NCBI GenBank assembly: GCA_038503075.1
Contig: JBCAML010000008.1
Coordinates: 744,001-808,000, forward strand
Source: Gyromitra esculenta
Lineage: Eukaryota > Ascomycota > Pezizomycetes > Pezizales > Discinaceae
Direction: 5' to 3'
DNA: 64,000 nt
Shown: positions 1-12,231 of the stretch, in pieces
Position numbering within the stretch: the stretch's first letter is position 1
How the letters are laid out: every line of letters begins with the position of its first letter
Notes under the pieces: model-generated
Databases searched by the model: none
Told to the model about the DNA's origin: nothing
What the model saw: the letters and a program-made list of their open reading frames with translations, nothing else
Translations under genes and position numbers: made by a program

Positions 1-3000
1 GCTGAGTAATCGAACGGTAAGGTATGTAAATCTATTGGTGACTAAACTATGCTTCTTGCCCTTGCTGATCTCAAGCCGTGAACAATTTGGCATTTCTTGA
101 AAAGCCATGATAGACGACGCACGATAGACATGCAGAAAAAAGCACGAACGTGCTCTACAGCTCGTATAACTGTGAGACGCAAGATGATGCAACGTCTCGT
201 GACGAATGCAGGTGGGCTTTGGGAATTGTTTACTGGAGTTCAGCGGTACGCTGGTTTGTGATATCCCTAATCTCATTTCTCCTCTCTGATCTCTCTCATC
301 GATAATTACAAATCGGTCACGAAAAACCGAGGAGAGCTAGTCACGAACTAAAGTAGCATTCAGCAGCAGAAGTTCTGATTTCGAAAGAAAGGTCAGGAAA
401 GAATAACACAGTTTTTTTTCCCTTTCATGCCACTCCACTGCTTATCTATGCCAACCTCCCTCACAAAGGAGGAAACGACCCTCATTTTGGTCCACTCATA
501 TGTCTGCTGTGAGAATCCACCGGAGGTTTCCGGTCCGAGGTTCAAATACCTTAAAAAAACCAATTTGAATGGATGGATGAATGGAACACCTGTAGTCTCT
601 TTTTTTTCAAAAAAAAGGGCAGCAAAAAAAAAAAACCACACCCAGGGGCACGCACGTGCCTTTCCCCGCCGCTAATGCGTGCGATTCCGACGTTTACTCT
701 ACTGTGGGGTTTATCGTTTCTCTGCGAATCAATAGCTGGCTTTTAAAAGCCACAATTACTTTTTCCTGGTACGTCTGAATCTTATTTTTATGTGATCTTG
801 ATCTTTAAGTAGCGGTAGGTGGGGTGGGTTGTGCGCCTGTCTGCTTCGTACGCGTCAGTTGGTCTTCCTCCCCCGAGTCCGCTTTTTCCGCTTCCCCCGC
901 GCGCGCTCACATTTTTTGCTTTGCTTTTCTGCATCAAGGGCAGTAAAACCACGAAAATCCAGATGACCTTGCTATCTATCGTTGGGCCACAAAAAACAGT
1001 GGCGAAAGGGCTGTCAACCGTAATCGTAAGATGTTTGCTTTAGAAGACACGTAGATAATGGCAGCGATGGTGGTGGTGGTGGCTAAACGAGACATGTTGC
1101 CAGTGAAGATACGATCAGTCTCTTTGCAAACAGAACTCCCGACTAAACTGTGACGATGAATCTGTTTTTAATCACTCAGAAAAAGCCCCCCTCCTCTCCC
1201 AGGGTGGATTTCGTTGGTATTCAAGAGTTTCTTTGTGTAGCCAGTTATAATCTATTTTTGCCCTGCCCTTGGGTGGGTTTTGAAGAGAACTAAACATCAT
1301 AAGATCTCACTCGAAAGATATGTGGAAGGAAATATTCGTTCCTACCAACCGATGTTTTTTTTTTAGAAAAAAACCCACTCTATTGCATGGAAATCTCTCG
1401 GCGGTGTTTCGGGTTGGGACACCCTTTATTATAGATGGTTGGTAGTGAAATAAGGTACCTATCACCCGCGATCGAATAGTGTCGAGTAAATCAGAATGAG
1501 ATCAGCTTCCCGGTTCGGTCGAATATTATCGCTACACAGAAGGAAAAAAAAAAGGGTCTTTAAAATACCCCACGAAAAGGTAAGCCACTCGCAGACCTCA
1601 TCGTTTTTTTCCTTTTCTATCCTCTCGCTTTTCCCCCTCTGAGTTGATTGCGTGATCAGCTAGTGACTGCATGATAGATAGAGTCCTTTGGATCCTCCGT
1701 TCGCCAAGTTGCACTCACTACTGGCAAGAAAATATATACTCTAGGGTGAGGAAGAAAGCTTGGTTACGAGTCTTTGCCGGGGTTTAATGATATTTCCAGC
1801 ATCTTTTTGAGGGGTCGAAGGGGGATACTTTACGCACAGCGTACTGCACTAGGGAGAAGGACAAATAACGGGCAAATGGAAATCGCCGATAAAGGCACAA
1901 GAGTAGATAGAACCCTATATCCTTTCTGCAGATGGATGCGTAGCGCAGGTTCTGCACAATGACTCCTACATTACCGTTTCCACATCATGCAATACGATTT
2001 TTAGTTTATTTTTCTCTTCCTCTCTTCCTCTTCCTCGCTTTATCTGTACGGCCCCCCTCCTTTATGGTGGTCCCTGCAATGTGGATAATCTGGCTTTTTT
2101 ATTTCAATAGCGGGCTTGAGGGTGCTGGCAGGAAGCAAGCAAGCAACAGCAGGCTTTCTTTTATTTTTTAACTCCGAACGATTTCGGCCAAGCCTGTCGG
2201 ATCTGGACCACTGAATTAAATAAATCCCCTTGAAAAAAAAACTCAAACTAAAACTGCAGTATCGATATGTGCATTTCTTTCTTTCTTTCTGGAAATAGCT
2301 AAGGTGAACATGTTGGTAGGGAGGAAAAATTCAGCAACGTGGGCCTAGCCTCGGGACTCGAGAGAGGAGAGAAAAATACCGGTGCTTTTTAGAAGCAAGG
2401 AGGGAACGTGGGATGCAGATAAACTGCATTACTTTAACACTCGCAGCCCGCGCGCGCGTGTGAATGTGTGTGTGATAATAGTCAACAAAATGAAATATGC
2501 AAGCCTTTTTTTTTTTGTATGATGGATCGGAATGTTCCCTGTTGTCCACGAGATTGACGGATTACCCCTCACTGTTTCCGTTGCATACTGCTTGCGTTTT
2601 GCGTTTTTGCTGCATCCACGGTGTTTTGCGATTTAGAGATTCAGGATTCACTGCATTGCCTCTCTTATCAAATTCCGGGAATAATGTTAATTCGTACGTC
2701 TATGAATCATGTCTGTATGAGGATCTGCGTGTAGCTATTAATGGAGAAACAATAATTGGTTTCGTCTTCTGATATCGCTTAACTCCCCTTCGAATCGCTA
2801 GGCCTGAATCGAATGAACATGAGATCTCTTCTTCTTAGGGTATTCGCGCGGCGTAACTGTCATTCTGGCCAAGTAGCTGCAAGGCCCAAATTTTGTATGG
2901 ATAAGGGTTCCATAAAATTGCGTATCAGAATTTTTTTTTCTGCTTTGCGCCACCCAACCCTGTTCGATCGGGGTGACCTTGTAAACCGGTTGATAATATA

Positions 3001-5317
3001 TCGTATGGCTGCAAAGGGAGAAAGAAGGACGGATGGACGGACGAGACGAACCAAGATAACAGGTCCTAGCTAAATGTACACTTCAGGCGAAATAAATATT
3101 AAATGATGACATGTACACGGAACAAACAGTGAGCTTAAAAGTAGATATCTAACCTATCAGCAGTTCGGGTGTCGAGGTACATAGAGCTCAGTGCCACAGC
3201 ACCACGTCCTCCACAAACCGCAAGGTGGCGCTCTAAGTATCATAAGTTTCAGCTGGTTTAACTCTTAGCCGCGCTAATTGGCCAAATTTGATGAGGAGAA
3301 ACAAAAAAAAATATCCGAACGCCAGCAGGTATTGGTAATTATGCGCCAGTTCCTTATCAGAAGGGCCAACCGAAAGGCCAATAGCCACTCAAATACCTTC
3401 TTTTCCGGATCCTTGAAGAAACAAGGTTCAAGCGCTTGGGCATTGGGGAAAAACGTGCAGTGCAGATCGCAAGGGTCCTTCTTGGAATAATACAGATGTC
3501 TCTAAGCCTCCCTTTCTCCTTGGTGATACATATCTCCATAATGAAAGCGATTATCGCCAACCGGCTGTTGTTGATCAAAAGGTCATTCATTCATTCCATC
3601 CATCCAAACAATTTGCCATCCAGCTGAGAAAGAGCCCACTCCGGTCGAGTCTGCGGCTAGTTGCGTTCGTACCCAACGCATCGGAGTTTCGGAAGGCAGC
3701 CTTCTCTAAGATTACGCTTCCCTCTTTTTCCAACAAGTTCGTCCTTGAAACTTTTTTTGTTTTTCGTCAGTGTTCCCACCCATGGGAGGTTCATGACCAA
3801 CTAGTCGGGCGTTTTTTTCTTCTTTTTCTCTCTCTCTCGTTTTTTTTCTTTTCTTTTTTTTCCCTTAAGCCCTTTAGTCTGTCAGTTTAGTGGAGTCTCG
3901 GATAGGTTGGGTAGGTTGGGTAACTCAGAGCTGGGCTCGGAAACAGGCGATGACGTTTGATAAAACATGGCGATTAGCGCTACTCGGGTCGAATCGGTTT
4001 TCTGGGAATTTTGCCGGCGTTGTTGGATGGTCCAGAATCCAGAATCACCGAGGAAGGATTTTATTTCCATCAGGAATTATTCCCTGTGGGGGGCGAACCG
4101 ACTGGGTAAGGTAACAAGACCCTTGGCTCTTGGATAAACGAACAAATAAGCGAAGCTGCCCTTTTCCTGTTGTGTCGCAAAAACGAACACGGGCTGCAGA
4201 TCTCGACTCACTAAAAGGCTGCAAGGCTGGGGGCACTTGTGTACGGCATAACTGATCCTTAATAACGGGTTAATATGCGTATCGACATGGAGTTCGTGGC
4301 CTGGCTAGTCGCGAGCCGGTAGGTTGCTATGTGTACTATATGTACCGCTCTACATATCATATGTAGAGTACGCCTGAGATAGAAGTGGCTCAGGATTCCA
4401 TTTTTATTCAGCCCCCTTCCCTCAGCCGTCATCCCACATGTTGGTTTGCCCCGGAATTGAGCGCCAGTTCGGAAGGTACACAAAGGAATAATTGTAATAT
4501 CCTGTTTGGGGTGGGAGCTTTCACGTCGTAACATGGGAAGCCCAACCACACATCTTGAAGAGTGAAGTAACACCCAACAACTACCCGCTTGCCTGCTGCC
4601 TGCCTACGTACACATGTAGAGTAGCCCAGTCATTCGTGATACTCGCTTGGTAGGCTATGTAGAGGAACATGAGCAACCGTAAGATTTGTATTCCTCATCG
4701 GTCCGGAAATGTGCTATCCTGCCTGCCCTTAAGCTTATTAGCACCTCCACTATTATTACTGTAGCACCCAAGAGAGAGCAAGTTACGCGTATTCCGATTC
4801 GTTCGCAGTATCACTTACGGTTGAAATGATTATTGCATCGCCAACTGGTCTCTGACTCTTTTATTTGCTGGTACCCAGTCACGTACGGTCGTCTCGAAAA
4901 ACTTAACACCCCTCGTCATTCTGCTGCAACTTTCTCCGCTTCGAACCCTGTGCTGGCTGTTTTGGAAATATGAAATCGCTGGCCATTGGACAGAAAGACA
5001 CGTCCCGGCAATCTGGCTGGGCGTTAACCTTGACCCACAACTCGGCTTTCTGATCGTGCGTCCGTGCCTCACATACCACCGCTAAAAAAATGCACCATCA
5101 TCCAACTATATGAGAGGCCTGTGACAAAGCGAGTCTGACTGGTCTAGGTCCGTTTTTTTTCCGTTCCCTTTTTTCTTTTTCTTTTTCTTTCGCGCTTTGC
5201 CTCGCTAGCGGTGCATTTGTGTGTCTTTCCTTTTTCTCTCTCTATTTTCACGATGTCTGATCATATGCATCAAGCCACCCGAGACACTCATTCTCTCATC
5301 AACAGGACTGAGGTTGG

Positions 5318-5373
5318 GTGAGTGGTGAGTGGTGAGTGGTGAGTGGTGAGTGAGTGAGTGAGTGAGTGAGTGA
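5318..5373. repeat. GTGAGTG/GTGA microsatellite
   Basis: A direct tandem array of GTGAGTG-type units passes into pure GTGA units. It lies in intergenic DNA and is the first of several microsatellites with different unit lengths within about 1.1 kb. Confidence 0.9.
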
Positions 5374-5754
5374 ACATCCATCTGCAACAAGCCATGAGAC
5401 CGAGAGGAAGTAGTGTTCGTAATGCTAATCAGGTCCAACTAACACACAACGAAACATCCATCATCCATCGTGTGAACAAAAGAACATCGCGCCGATCCCA
5501 TCGGCTCTCATGAGATAATAGTGTAATAGTAGATCATCTCGTTTACCTAAAATGCGTTTTTCCTTCTTTTCCTCGCCCTTCACCCCTTCTTTCTTTTCGT
5601 TTACTTTTTCCATCATTTTTGAGTTTCCGTTTCACATTCTCGGATTATGAATAGGAGGTACACGACCGTGGTGAAAGCGGTGAGGGGAAGAAAAGGCTGT
5701 ATTCAACACGAGCTCGTGGGGTGGAGGAGGGCTATATCCATGCTCCATCTGGAT

Positions 5755-5780
5755 GCATGGCATGGCATGGCATGGCATGG
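5755..5780. repeat. (GCATG)n microsatellite
   Basis: Five perfect copies of a five-base CATGG/GCATG unit in intergenic DNA. Confidence 0.9.
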
Positions 5781-5849
5781 CTCTGGGGCTAGAGTGAGTA
5801 GAGTACCACATACCTAAGTAAAGCACAGCACTGTCATCCGCTTTCCATG

Positions 5850-5879
5850 CAGTTGCAGTTGCAGTTGCAGTTGCAGTTG
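5850..5879. repeat. (CAGTTG)n microsatellite
   Basis: Five near-perfect copies of a six-base CAGTTG unit in intergenic DNA. Confidence 0.9.
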
Positions 5880-6220
5880 AACCAGCGATGGATGGGTCTC
5901 TTGTCTGTCTGTCGTCTCGGTATTATTGTAGGTGAAACCAACTGGAGTGCTGGACCTGGCCTATCGCGCTCGACCAACCCCTGCACATCTCCACACAAGC
6001 CATGATCCCACAATCCACCCAAATCTGGCCCCCTGCGCCCTGCACCGTTTGCTTCATGACGATTGGAGATGCATGCCCGGTAAGGTTCGGTGACGCTAGG
6101 ACGCAGACAGCTTAACTACCCGCTGTTCCATCCACCGTTCATCTGTGCAGCCCTCGCTAACTCGGATGATGGAATCTTGTCGGCGGTCGATGCGCCATCC
6201 ATCATCCATGGAGCCTTGAG

Positions 6221-6252
6221 TGCCTGCCTGCCTGCCTGCCTGCCTGCCTGCA
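6221..6252. repeat. (TGCC)n microsatellite
   Basis: Eight consecutive TGCC/CTGC units in intergenic DNA. Confidence 0.9.
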
Positions 6253-6342
6253 GAGCCGGTCCTGATAGTTCACCGTCCAGCGTCCCACCCATGACATGAT
6301 ATGCCCTAGGTTGGATTCAGCCAGACCCAAAGTATCATACGC

Positions 6343-6373
6343 ACGCCCACACGCCCACACGCCCACACGCCCA
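6343..6373. repeat. (ACGCCCAC)n minisatellite
   Basis: About four copies of an eight-base ACGCCCAC unit. It is the last member of the 5.3-6.4 kb microsatellite cluster. Confidence 0.85.
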
Positions 6374-7290
6374 TCCTCCTTCACCTCCACTCACTCTGCT
6401 CCATGCCATGCCTTCCCTTCCTTCTCCATGCCACATGTACGGCCTCAGTTCCCGCATATGTCGGACCCCCAATCAATCCCTCCCCTTCCAACAGCAGCAG
6501 CAACACCAGCAGCAGCACGGCAAACCTAACCTATCCAAACTGTTCTGTTTCAGCCGGCATTCTCCCCTTCTTCCATTGTCGTCTCTGGCTACCGTCGCGG
6601 GCTTGTCTCCTCCCCCTCCTCTGCCTTGCTGCGCTTCCCCAGACGTGTATGTATCATCGTTTTTCTCATTCCAAACCAACCGTATCCCTGGGCTGCAAGA
6701 ACATCCACGCCGTATCTGCGTAGCTGTAATTTATTTTAGTGTTTCCTCTTTTCTTTTTCCCCACGTTTCCTTGCTTTTTCACACCAACGCCAGCTAGGTA
6801 CATGTACGTTATTGAAATCCTGATACTTTCCATGTCTCCGTGGGAAAGCGCTCATTGCTCCAAAATGGTGTCGAACTTCTCCATGCCTGCTGAATCGAGA
6901 TCTTTCAGCCGCGTGCATGATGGACTTTTCCCAGTGTCCCACCCACTCACTGACCCTTCTCTATGGGTCCCACCACCCCCAGTCCCACCCCCCAGGCCTA
7001 ACTCGTCTAATAGCAACTACATATTCAAACTACTCATCGTCACTTAGACACCTTTTATTATAATGACCCGGCAACCCCTTTCAATTTCCGTTCCGTCTCC
7101 CCCTCCTTTGGGTTCTTCCGTGCTCAAACCCCAGCAGAGTGTTTCTCTGGTCAGCCGCTTCACCGTGCACATGTGGCTTGGAGGCTAACGCTATATCTAC
7201 TACTTATCGATCCTGTTCCTCCCTCTCCACTACCGTATCTCTCGCTCGACAATAAAAATATCACATCATCTCACAACACTCCATCAGACT

Positions 7291-7346
7291 GTGAGTTTGC
7301 TTGCACTCTTCGTCTTGCACTAGAATACCTTCTAACAAACTTCAAG
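7291..7346 (+). other. Possible 5'-UTR intron upstream of the 7396 gene
   Basis: A GTGAGT donor at 7291 is followed by a CTAAC branch-like motif at 7332 and an AAG acceptor ending at 7346. The 56-nt length is close to the 59-92 nt of the coding introns in this window. It would lie entirely in the leader, about 50 nt before the ATG. RNA reads would be needed to confirm it. Confidence 0.4.
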
Positions 7347-7368
7347 TAAACCTACTCAAATATCTCAA

Positions 7369-7393
7369 ACCACCACCACCACCACCACCACCA
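7369..7393 (+). repeat. (CCA)n repeat immediately before a start codon
   Basis: About eight CCA/CAC triplets end three bases before the ATG at 7396. The tract lies in the 5' leader just upstream of the start codon and creates no upstream ATG. Confidence 0.9.
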
Positions 7394-7395
7394 TC

Positions 7396-8490
7396 ATGTC
7401 TTCATACTCAATGGATGAGAGTTTCACATACGAGACCGACAAGACTGCTGTCTATTACGAAAACTCGAATTTCTCGAATATGCCACTTTTCACTGAACAG
7501 GAGCTTTACTGCTTCCTGCCAGTCCAGCAGAACATATATCAAAATACGAACACGGCCCGATTAGCCCAAGAGGAGAGCAGGGAATATTGGTCGCAAGATT
7601 ATACATGTTCGAAGCCGAATATGGGTGTTTACCCTCAGTTCTCAGGAATGGAGGGATATTACGATCAGTCGATGGACAACACAATTGTGCCGGTGCAGGA
7701 TTGCTTTTCGATGGGGATTCAGGATGGATATCTCAGTGGTGCGGAGGAGGGTGCATACAGCTGCCAAGCGAGCCCGTTTCTTGGACAACAGTACCCGAGG
7801 CCAGCTTTCACAAATCACACTCAATCCCCCGTCACTCCATCAGGCTCACCAATGTCTGAAACCACCAACAATTTTTATCCCAATTCAGCACCTTCCTTTA
7901 TGCTCGTTCCAACCATTATCGGATATGAGAACAACGCCCAAGGTCAAGAGTGCGCGTACAGTTATCAATCTCCAATTTCTTCTGCGGATCTCGATACCAT
8001 GGCGTCGTTGCCTCTCCAGACCCTCCCTCTTGTTGTCGGTTCACCTTGCATGTCTTCACCTGCATTGGGCAGCCCTGGATCTGATGACGATGACGATGAA
8101 GAATACGAGAACGATTTGTCTCTTCTTCCTCAACAGGGCAATAAGGAGCTCCGTGGCATGGGTCTCTACGACGATGTCCCAGATCTTCTTTATACCAATT
8201 GCTCCACGCCTAGTGGGTGTTCGCCAGTCACTCCTCACAATACTTTGGGGAAGGGATTGGTTTTGGAAAGGAGCTTTGGATTGCCGGAGGAGATGATGAT
8301 GAAGGACGAGTCGAGTGGAACGATCGTCAAAGGGAAATTTGAGACGGAGGATGAAGATGAAGAACCGATGCTCTATGAGGAGGAGGAAGAGGAGGAGAAC
8401 GTGGAGTGGGATGATGCCTATCAGGTCACTTACCAACCACAATTCGATCAGATGGCCTTCTATGGTACACAGATCAATAGACAGTGGTGA
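7396..8490 (+). CDS. Acidic, disordered protein of unknown function (364 aa)
   Basis: A single uninterrupted 364-codon frame begins at an ATG after a CCA-repeat leader and ends at TGA 8488-8490. I do not recognise the family. The N-terminal half is rich in Ser, Tyr, Asn and Gln with no predicted membrane segment. The middle has Ser-Pro motifs (SPVTPSGSPMSE near residue 140, SSPALGSPGS near 220) typical of phosphorylated regulators. Two acidic tracts follow: a run of five Asp near residue 230, and a Glu-rich stretch near residues 318-336. A short ordered-looking segment, GKGLVLERSFGLPEE, lies near residue 285. The composition suggests a nuclear regulatory protein, but no DNA-binding domain is visible. 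The unusually long gene-free DNA on both sides (7 kb and 15 kb) also suits a developmentally controlled gene. Both statements are inference. The T-rich sequence after 8490 is a likely 3' UTR. Confidence 0.75.
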   Translation: MSSYSMDESFTYETDKTAVYYENSNFSNMPLFTEQELYCFLPVQQNIYQNTNTARLAQEESREYWSQDYTCSKPNMGVYPQFSGMEGYYDQSMDNTIVPVQDCFSMGIQDGYLSGAEEGAYSCQASPFLGQQYPRPAFTNHTQSPVTPSGSPMSETTNNFYPNSAPSFMLVPTIIGYENNAQGQECAYSYQSPISSADLDTMASLPLQTLPLVVGSPCMSSPALGSPGSDDDDDEEYENDLSLLPQQGNKELRGMGLYDDVPDLLYTNCSTPSGCSPVTPHNTLGKGLVLERSFGLPEEMMMKDESSGTIVKGKFETEDEDEEPMLYEEEEEEENVEWDDAYQVTYQPQFDQMAFYGTQINRQW

Positions 8491-9912
8491 AGAGTTTTTG
8501 CACTTATTTTTCTTTTCTCTAATGGTTTTTTATACATAGTACTATATTGGGTTGGTTGGTTTTGTTTTTGCGTTTGGTGTTTTTATATCGTGATACATTG
8601 GTTGTTTTTCGGTTGGCTGGTTTTGTTTTTTGTTTTGTTTTGCTTTGTTTTTCATCTTGCAAGGTGTTCTTATCACAGGGCTTGTATCATCATCATGATT
8701 ATTTGTTTTGTCCTTATTTGCTTTTCATTAAGCGTTGCATGGTGTTGTTTAGCGGCATTTTGGGAGGGTTTGTCATTTATTCTGTCAGAAACCATGGATG
8801 GGGTCAGCGGAAAAAGCATTGCAATTGTATTACATGTATTATATCACATGGTGTGGTCGAGGGTGTTTATTTTTTCTATTTCACTGTGATCATTTCATCC
8901 ATTCATTATTATTGTTTTTGTGCAAATGCGGTTTCCTTTCGTTTCTCAGCTCAGTTGCTGTTATGAGATTAGAGTGGGCGGCAGTGACAGGGTGCATGTG
9001 ATTACCAAAGATTTCATAGGGCGTTAGCCGGGTTCATTTAGATGGGGTTGGAAGGGGAAAGAGGTCGGGTTGCATGTACCATTAGCTGCTCGATATGGGC
9101 ATACGAAAGATTATTCAGAGAGCCGAAACTTGGCCTGACCCTTTCGCTATAATTGCTCAGGTCGTTTGTGTTGGCCATCTTTGGCTCTTTGGGGTTCTTG
9201 GATTCTGTTGGAATCAAGCATAACCCAGTACGAGTTCTTACTTCCGGGGGGGGAGCCAAACGTCTCAGAGGTGTCTTGTGTCTTGCTTCTTTGCCTTGCA
9301 TCATGTGCGAAGTAGCTATCACGGTGAATGTGTCTGTGTGTAACGTATATCTCGTTCCCCACGCTCTTCCTCATCTTCCACTGCAGCAGGCTTAGGTACA
9401 TAACTTATCCATCCGTATGCGAGTTATGCCTCCGCGTAATGCTTATCGACAGGCAACCCATTCCTTTTCCCGCAAATACCGGGCAATGAGCGAGAGAGTA
9501 TGTATATAACCTGCCGAGCGAGCCTTGCACTTAAGCTTGGGAGGCGGGGGGGAGGAGGGAGGGAACTTACGCTGAGTGGGTTTTTGAGGGGGCCATACAA
9601 AAACGGTACATAGAGCATTGATTGTTTTTTTTCCCCCTTCCAAATCCCCCGCTGACAGCGAGCGTGCCTTAGTGGAGATTCATGGGCACTACAGACCTGA
9701 AGTCTGTAAATAGATGTTGAGTTTTATTGGAGAGAGACCCTTTGGTGAAATGCTGAGAAAGAAAGAAAGAAAATCAACGGTTATTATTATTATTATTACA
9801 TGCAAACCAAACCCTCAGATGCAACAGATCTACCGCCTGGAATATCTTGGCTATGGGGGAGGGGGGGAAGTTGCTTATGGGCTTCACATCTCTCCTCTCC
9901 CCTCCCTCCCCC

Positions 9913-9937
9913 CTACCTACCTACCTACCTACCTACC
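9913..9937. repeat. (CTAC)n microsatellite
   Basis: Six consecutive CTAC units in intergenic DNA. Confidence 0.85.
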
Positions 9938-12201
9938 CACCCAAGGATCATCGAAACCAGGCGGCAAAAATATCATAATGATGAAAGAGGCCAAATCAAC
10001 AATCGAATTTTAATCATAGGCCTCGGGGGGTGGTCCCTTCTCTGGTATTGCATGAACTATAACCCCTCGCCTAAGAAAGATGGATGTGGAGCCACACACT
10101 CTCTCTCTCGCGCACACATTTCCAGAGTTTTGTTAGATCGTTTGTGCGATGGGCTTTGTTTTTTATTTTTTTTCCTTCCCCCAAGCCCGGTACCGGTAGT
10201 TTTTTTATCGTTTACTGCATAATTTCCCCCCTCCCCCTCCCCTCCCCCCACTTTAGGCATCTTTTTGTGTAGGGCCCGCGAAATGGAGCTATTTTGGGAT
10301 TGGGGGGAAGAAGGGAGGGTTTAAAGGACTCAAGGTATACGACGAACGGAGAAGTCTCCCCCCTCCTCCCTTCTATCGCAGATTGAAATCTACCATACCA
10401 GCGGTTTGGCTGAAGGTACGGAAGGCTTCCCGTCCATGGCAATTATGAGATGGAGGGAATGGCCGGTGCGGCGCCAGGGGGGGGATGTTGCTTGGGGTTG
10501 CTTGGGGGGCGATAATAAAAAGCTCATACACTTTTTTTATTCATCAGCCTGGAGCATATACCCTATATTACATTCTCAAGGCTCAAGGAAGGAAGAGAAA
10601 GATCCACTCCCCGGTTCAGTCTGACCGCCGCTATGAATGTTGGAGGGGGGGTCTTTTGGAGAGAATCGCTTGCACGCTTGAGCGACCGACCGTGCACGGT
10701 ACTACGTGGCGGCAAGGGTTACAGGATTTGTATCAGAGAACACCGTTGCTTTTTGATCGTACGGGGGGGGTTTCAAAAAAAAATATATAGACTTATATCG
10801 GATCCACTATCTGAGGGTTTGAGGGAAAGATGGTTCGGTTCGGTTGTTGGTCATTTCGGAAAGCCGCTCGTCCGTGTGTAATAATGGCCATGGGGGTGGA
10901 GTATTTTTTTTATTAATTCCATATACATGTGTACATGTATATATATACAGGCGAATTTATGTGTTGCTTGAGAAAAAAATAAAAAACTAACTAGGGGATC
11001 GGATCTAGAATGTATGGCTGTGTTTTCGCATATCGAGGGGGTTTTTTTTTTCTTTTCCATCAGTGTAGAAGCCTTTTTCATCAAATGAGTAAGAGAGTTC
11101 TATATCGGTGCCTGGTGATGGTGCCTGGTGATGGTACCTTATGGTTATCTAAAAATATATATATAGAAAATGAGACGGTGCGATGGATGGAGCTTGGCGC
11201 CCAGGTCTCCAAAAAGCTTATTTCTAATTGCCGGTTGTATGAGATAACGATGTTGGGAGGCGAAGGGTGTTGGTTATTAATATAATTTGCATTCCGCAGT
11301 AGTTATTTGTTTTGTCATTACCTGTTGTTATTATTATTCGTACATGTAGTTTGGATGATTTGGGGGGAGAAGGGGGGGTGAATTGGGCTGTAGTTGGTGT
11401 AAGATAATCATGGCCAGTCACTCGTGAATGGCCGTATACGATACGCGGTATATCCCCCCCCTTAGATCGATCAAGGGGGGCTCATCATAAATAATCACTC
11501 GCAATCGGCCGTTACTGCTTGTTTTATTTCTAACAGATCTCGTTTTGCTGTGTCTTTCGCTCACGTTTAGATTTGTCACAGACTCAGTCCCTGGGGCGTG
11601 GCTTTGGATGAGACCACAATCCCACTCGACCCGCGCCGTCCCTTGGGGGGGAGAGGGACAACATACTCTCGCTTGGGTCAGACCAATATGTACATGGGAA
11701 CCACCTTCAACCTGGCTCAAAGCCACCCAGTCCCCCAGATTGTTACATATAAAAACACATACCCGCTGCGCGCGTGGGGGGGGTTTTTCTTTCTTTATTC
11801 CGTCTCACGAAGAGACGCCGAAAAATCCTCGTACCATACATAAGCCGAAGCGGTGTTGGCAAGAAGGGCCTGGGCTTCGGCTAGGTTTGCGTGCAGTCGC
11901 AAAGAGAGAGGAAATTGTATCGAAGATCCCGGGATCCCCCCCAGGTCCCCAGAACCGAGAATCGTACACCCTTCCCCCCCGAAACCCAAAACTCGAGTGC
12001 ACGACCCTTCGCTCTTTCGGCGTTGTCTCATTCCAAGCCAGCGTCTCGGAGATCCGGCAGCACCAACCCGCGGACGTGGACGCACGAGGGTTTTCGAGAA
12101 TCTGGAGAGCGAGAGGGAGAGAGGGAGAGAGAGAGAAGTTCGGGTTTCTCCGTAGGGTTTCTCTATGCAGGTGTGTCGTAATATTTAGTTTAGACTCTCG
12201 C

Positions 12202-12231
12202 GTGGGTGGGTAGGTGGGTAGGTGGGTGGGT
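12202..12231. repeat. GTGGGTAG-type minisatellite
   Basis: A short array of GTGGGTG and GTGGGTA units in intergenic DNA. Confidence 0.8.

Larger units (their letters stand above)
1..7290. other. Intergenic region without a supported gene
   Basis: No open reading frame here has recognisable domain content, plausible splice partners or coding-like composition. The sequence is rich in homopolymer T/A runs and pyrimidine tracts. From about 5.3 kb it carries a cluster of simple tandem repeats (listed separately). The last 1-2 kb is strongly C/T-rich on the + strand and probably forms the promoter and leader of the gene at 7396. The left end could include the far flank of a gene outside the window, but nothing seen here proves that. 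Confidence 0.6.

Noticed and set aside
5318..6373. Regular repeats that might be read as a CRISPR array
   Set aside because: They are uninterrupted simple tandem repeats with no spacers, in a eukaryotic genome.
6408..7047. Overlapping plus-strand frames upstream of the 7396 gene
   Set aside because: They follow from the C/T-rich composition and contain low-complexity Ser/Pro/Gln runs only.
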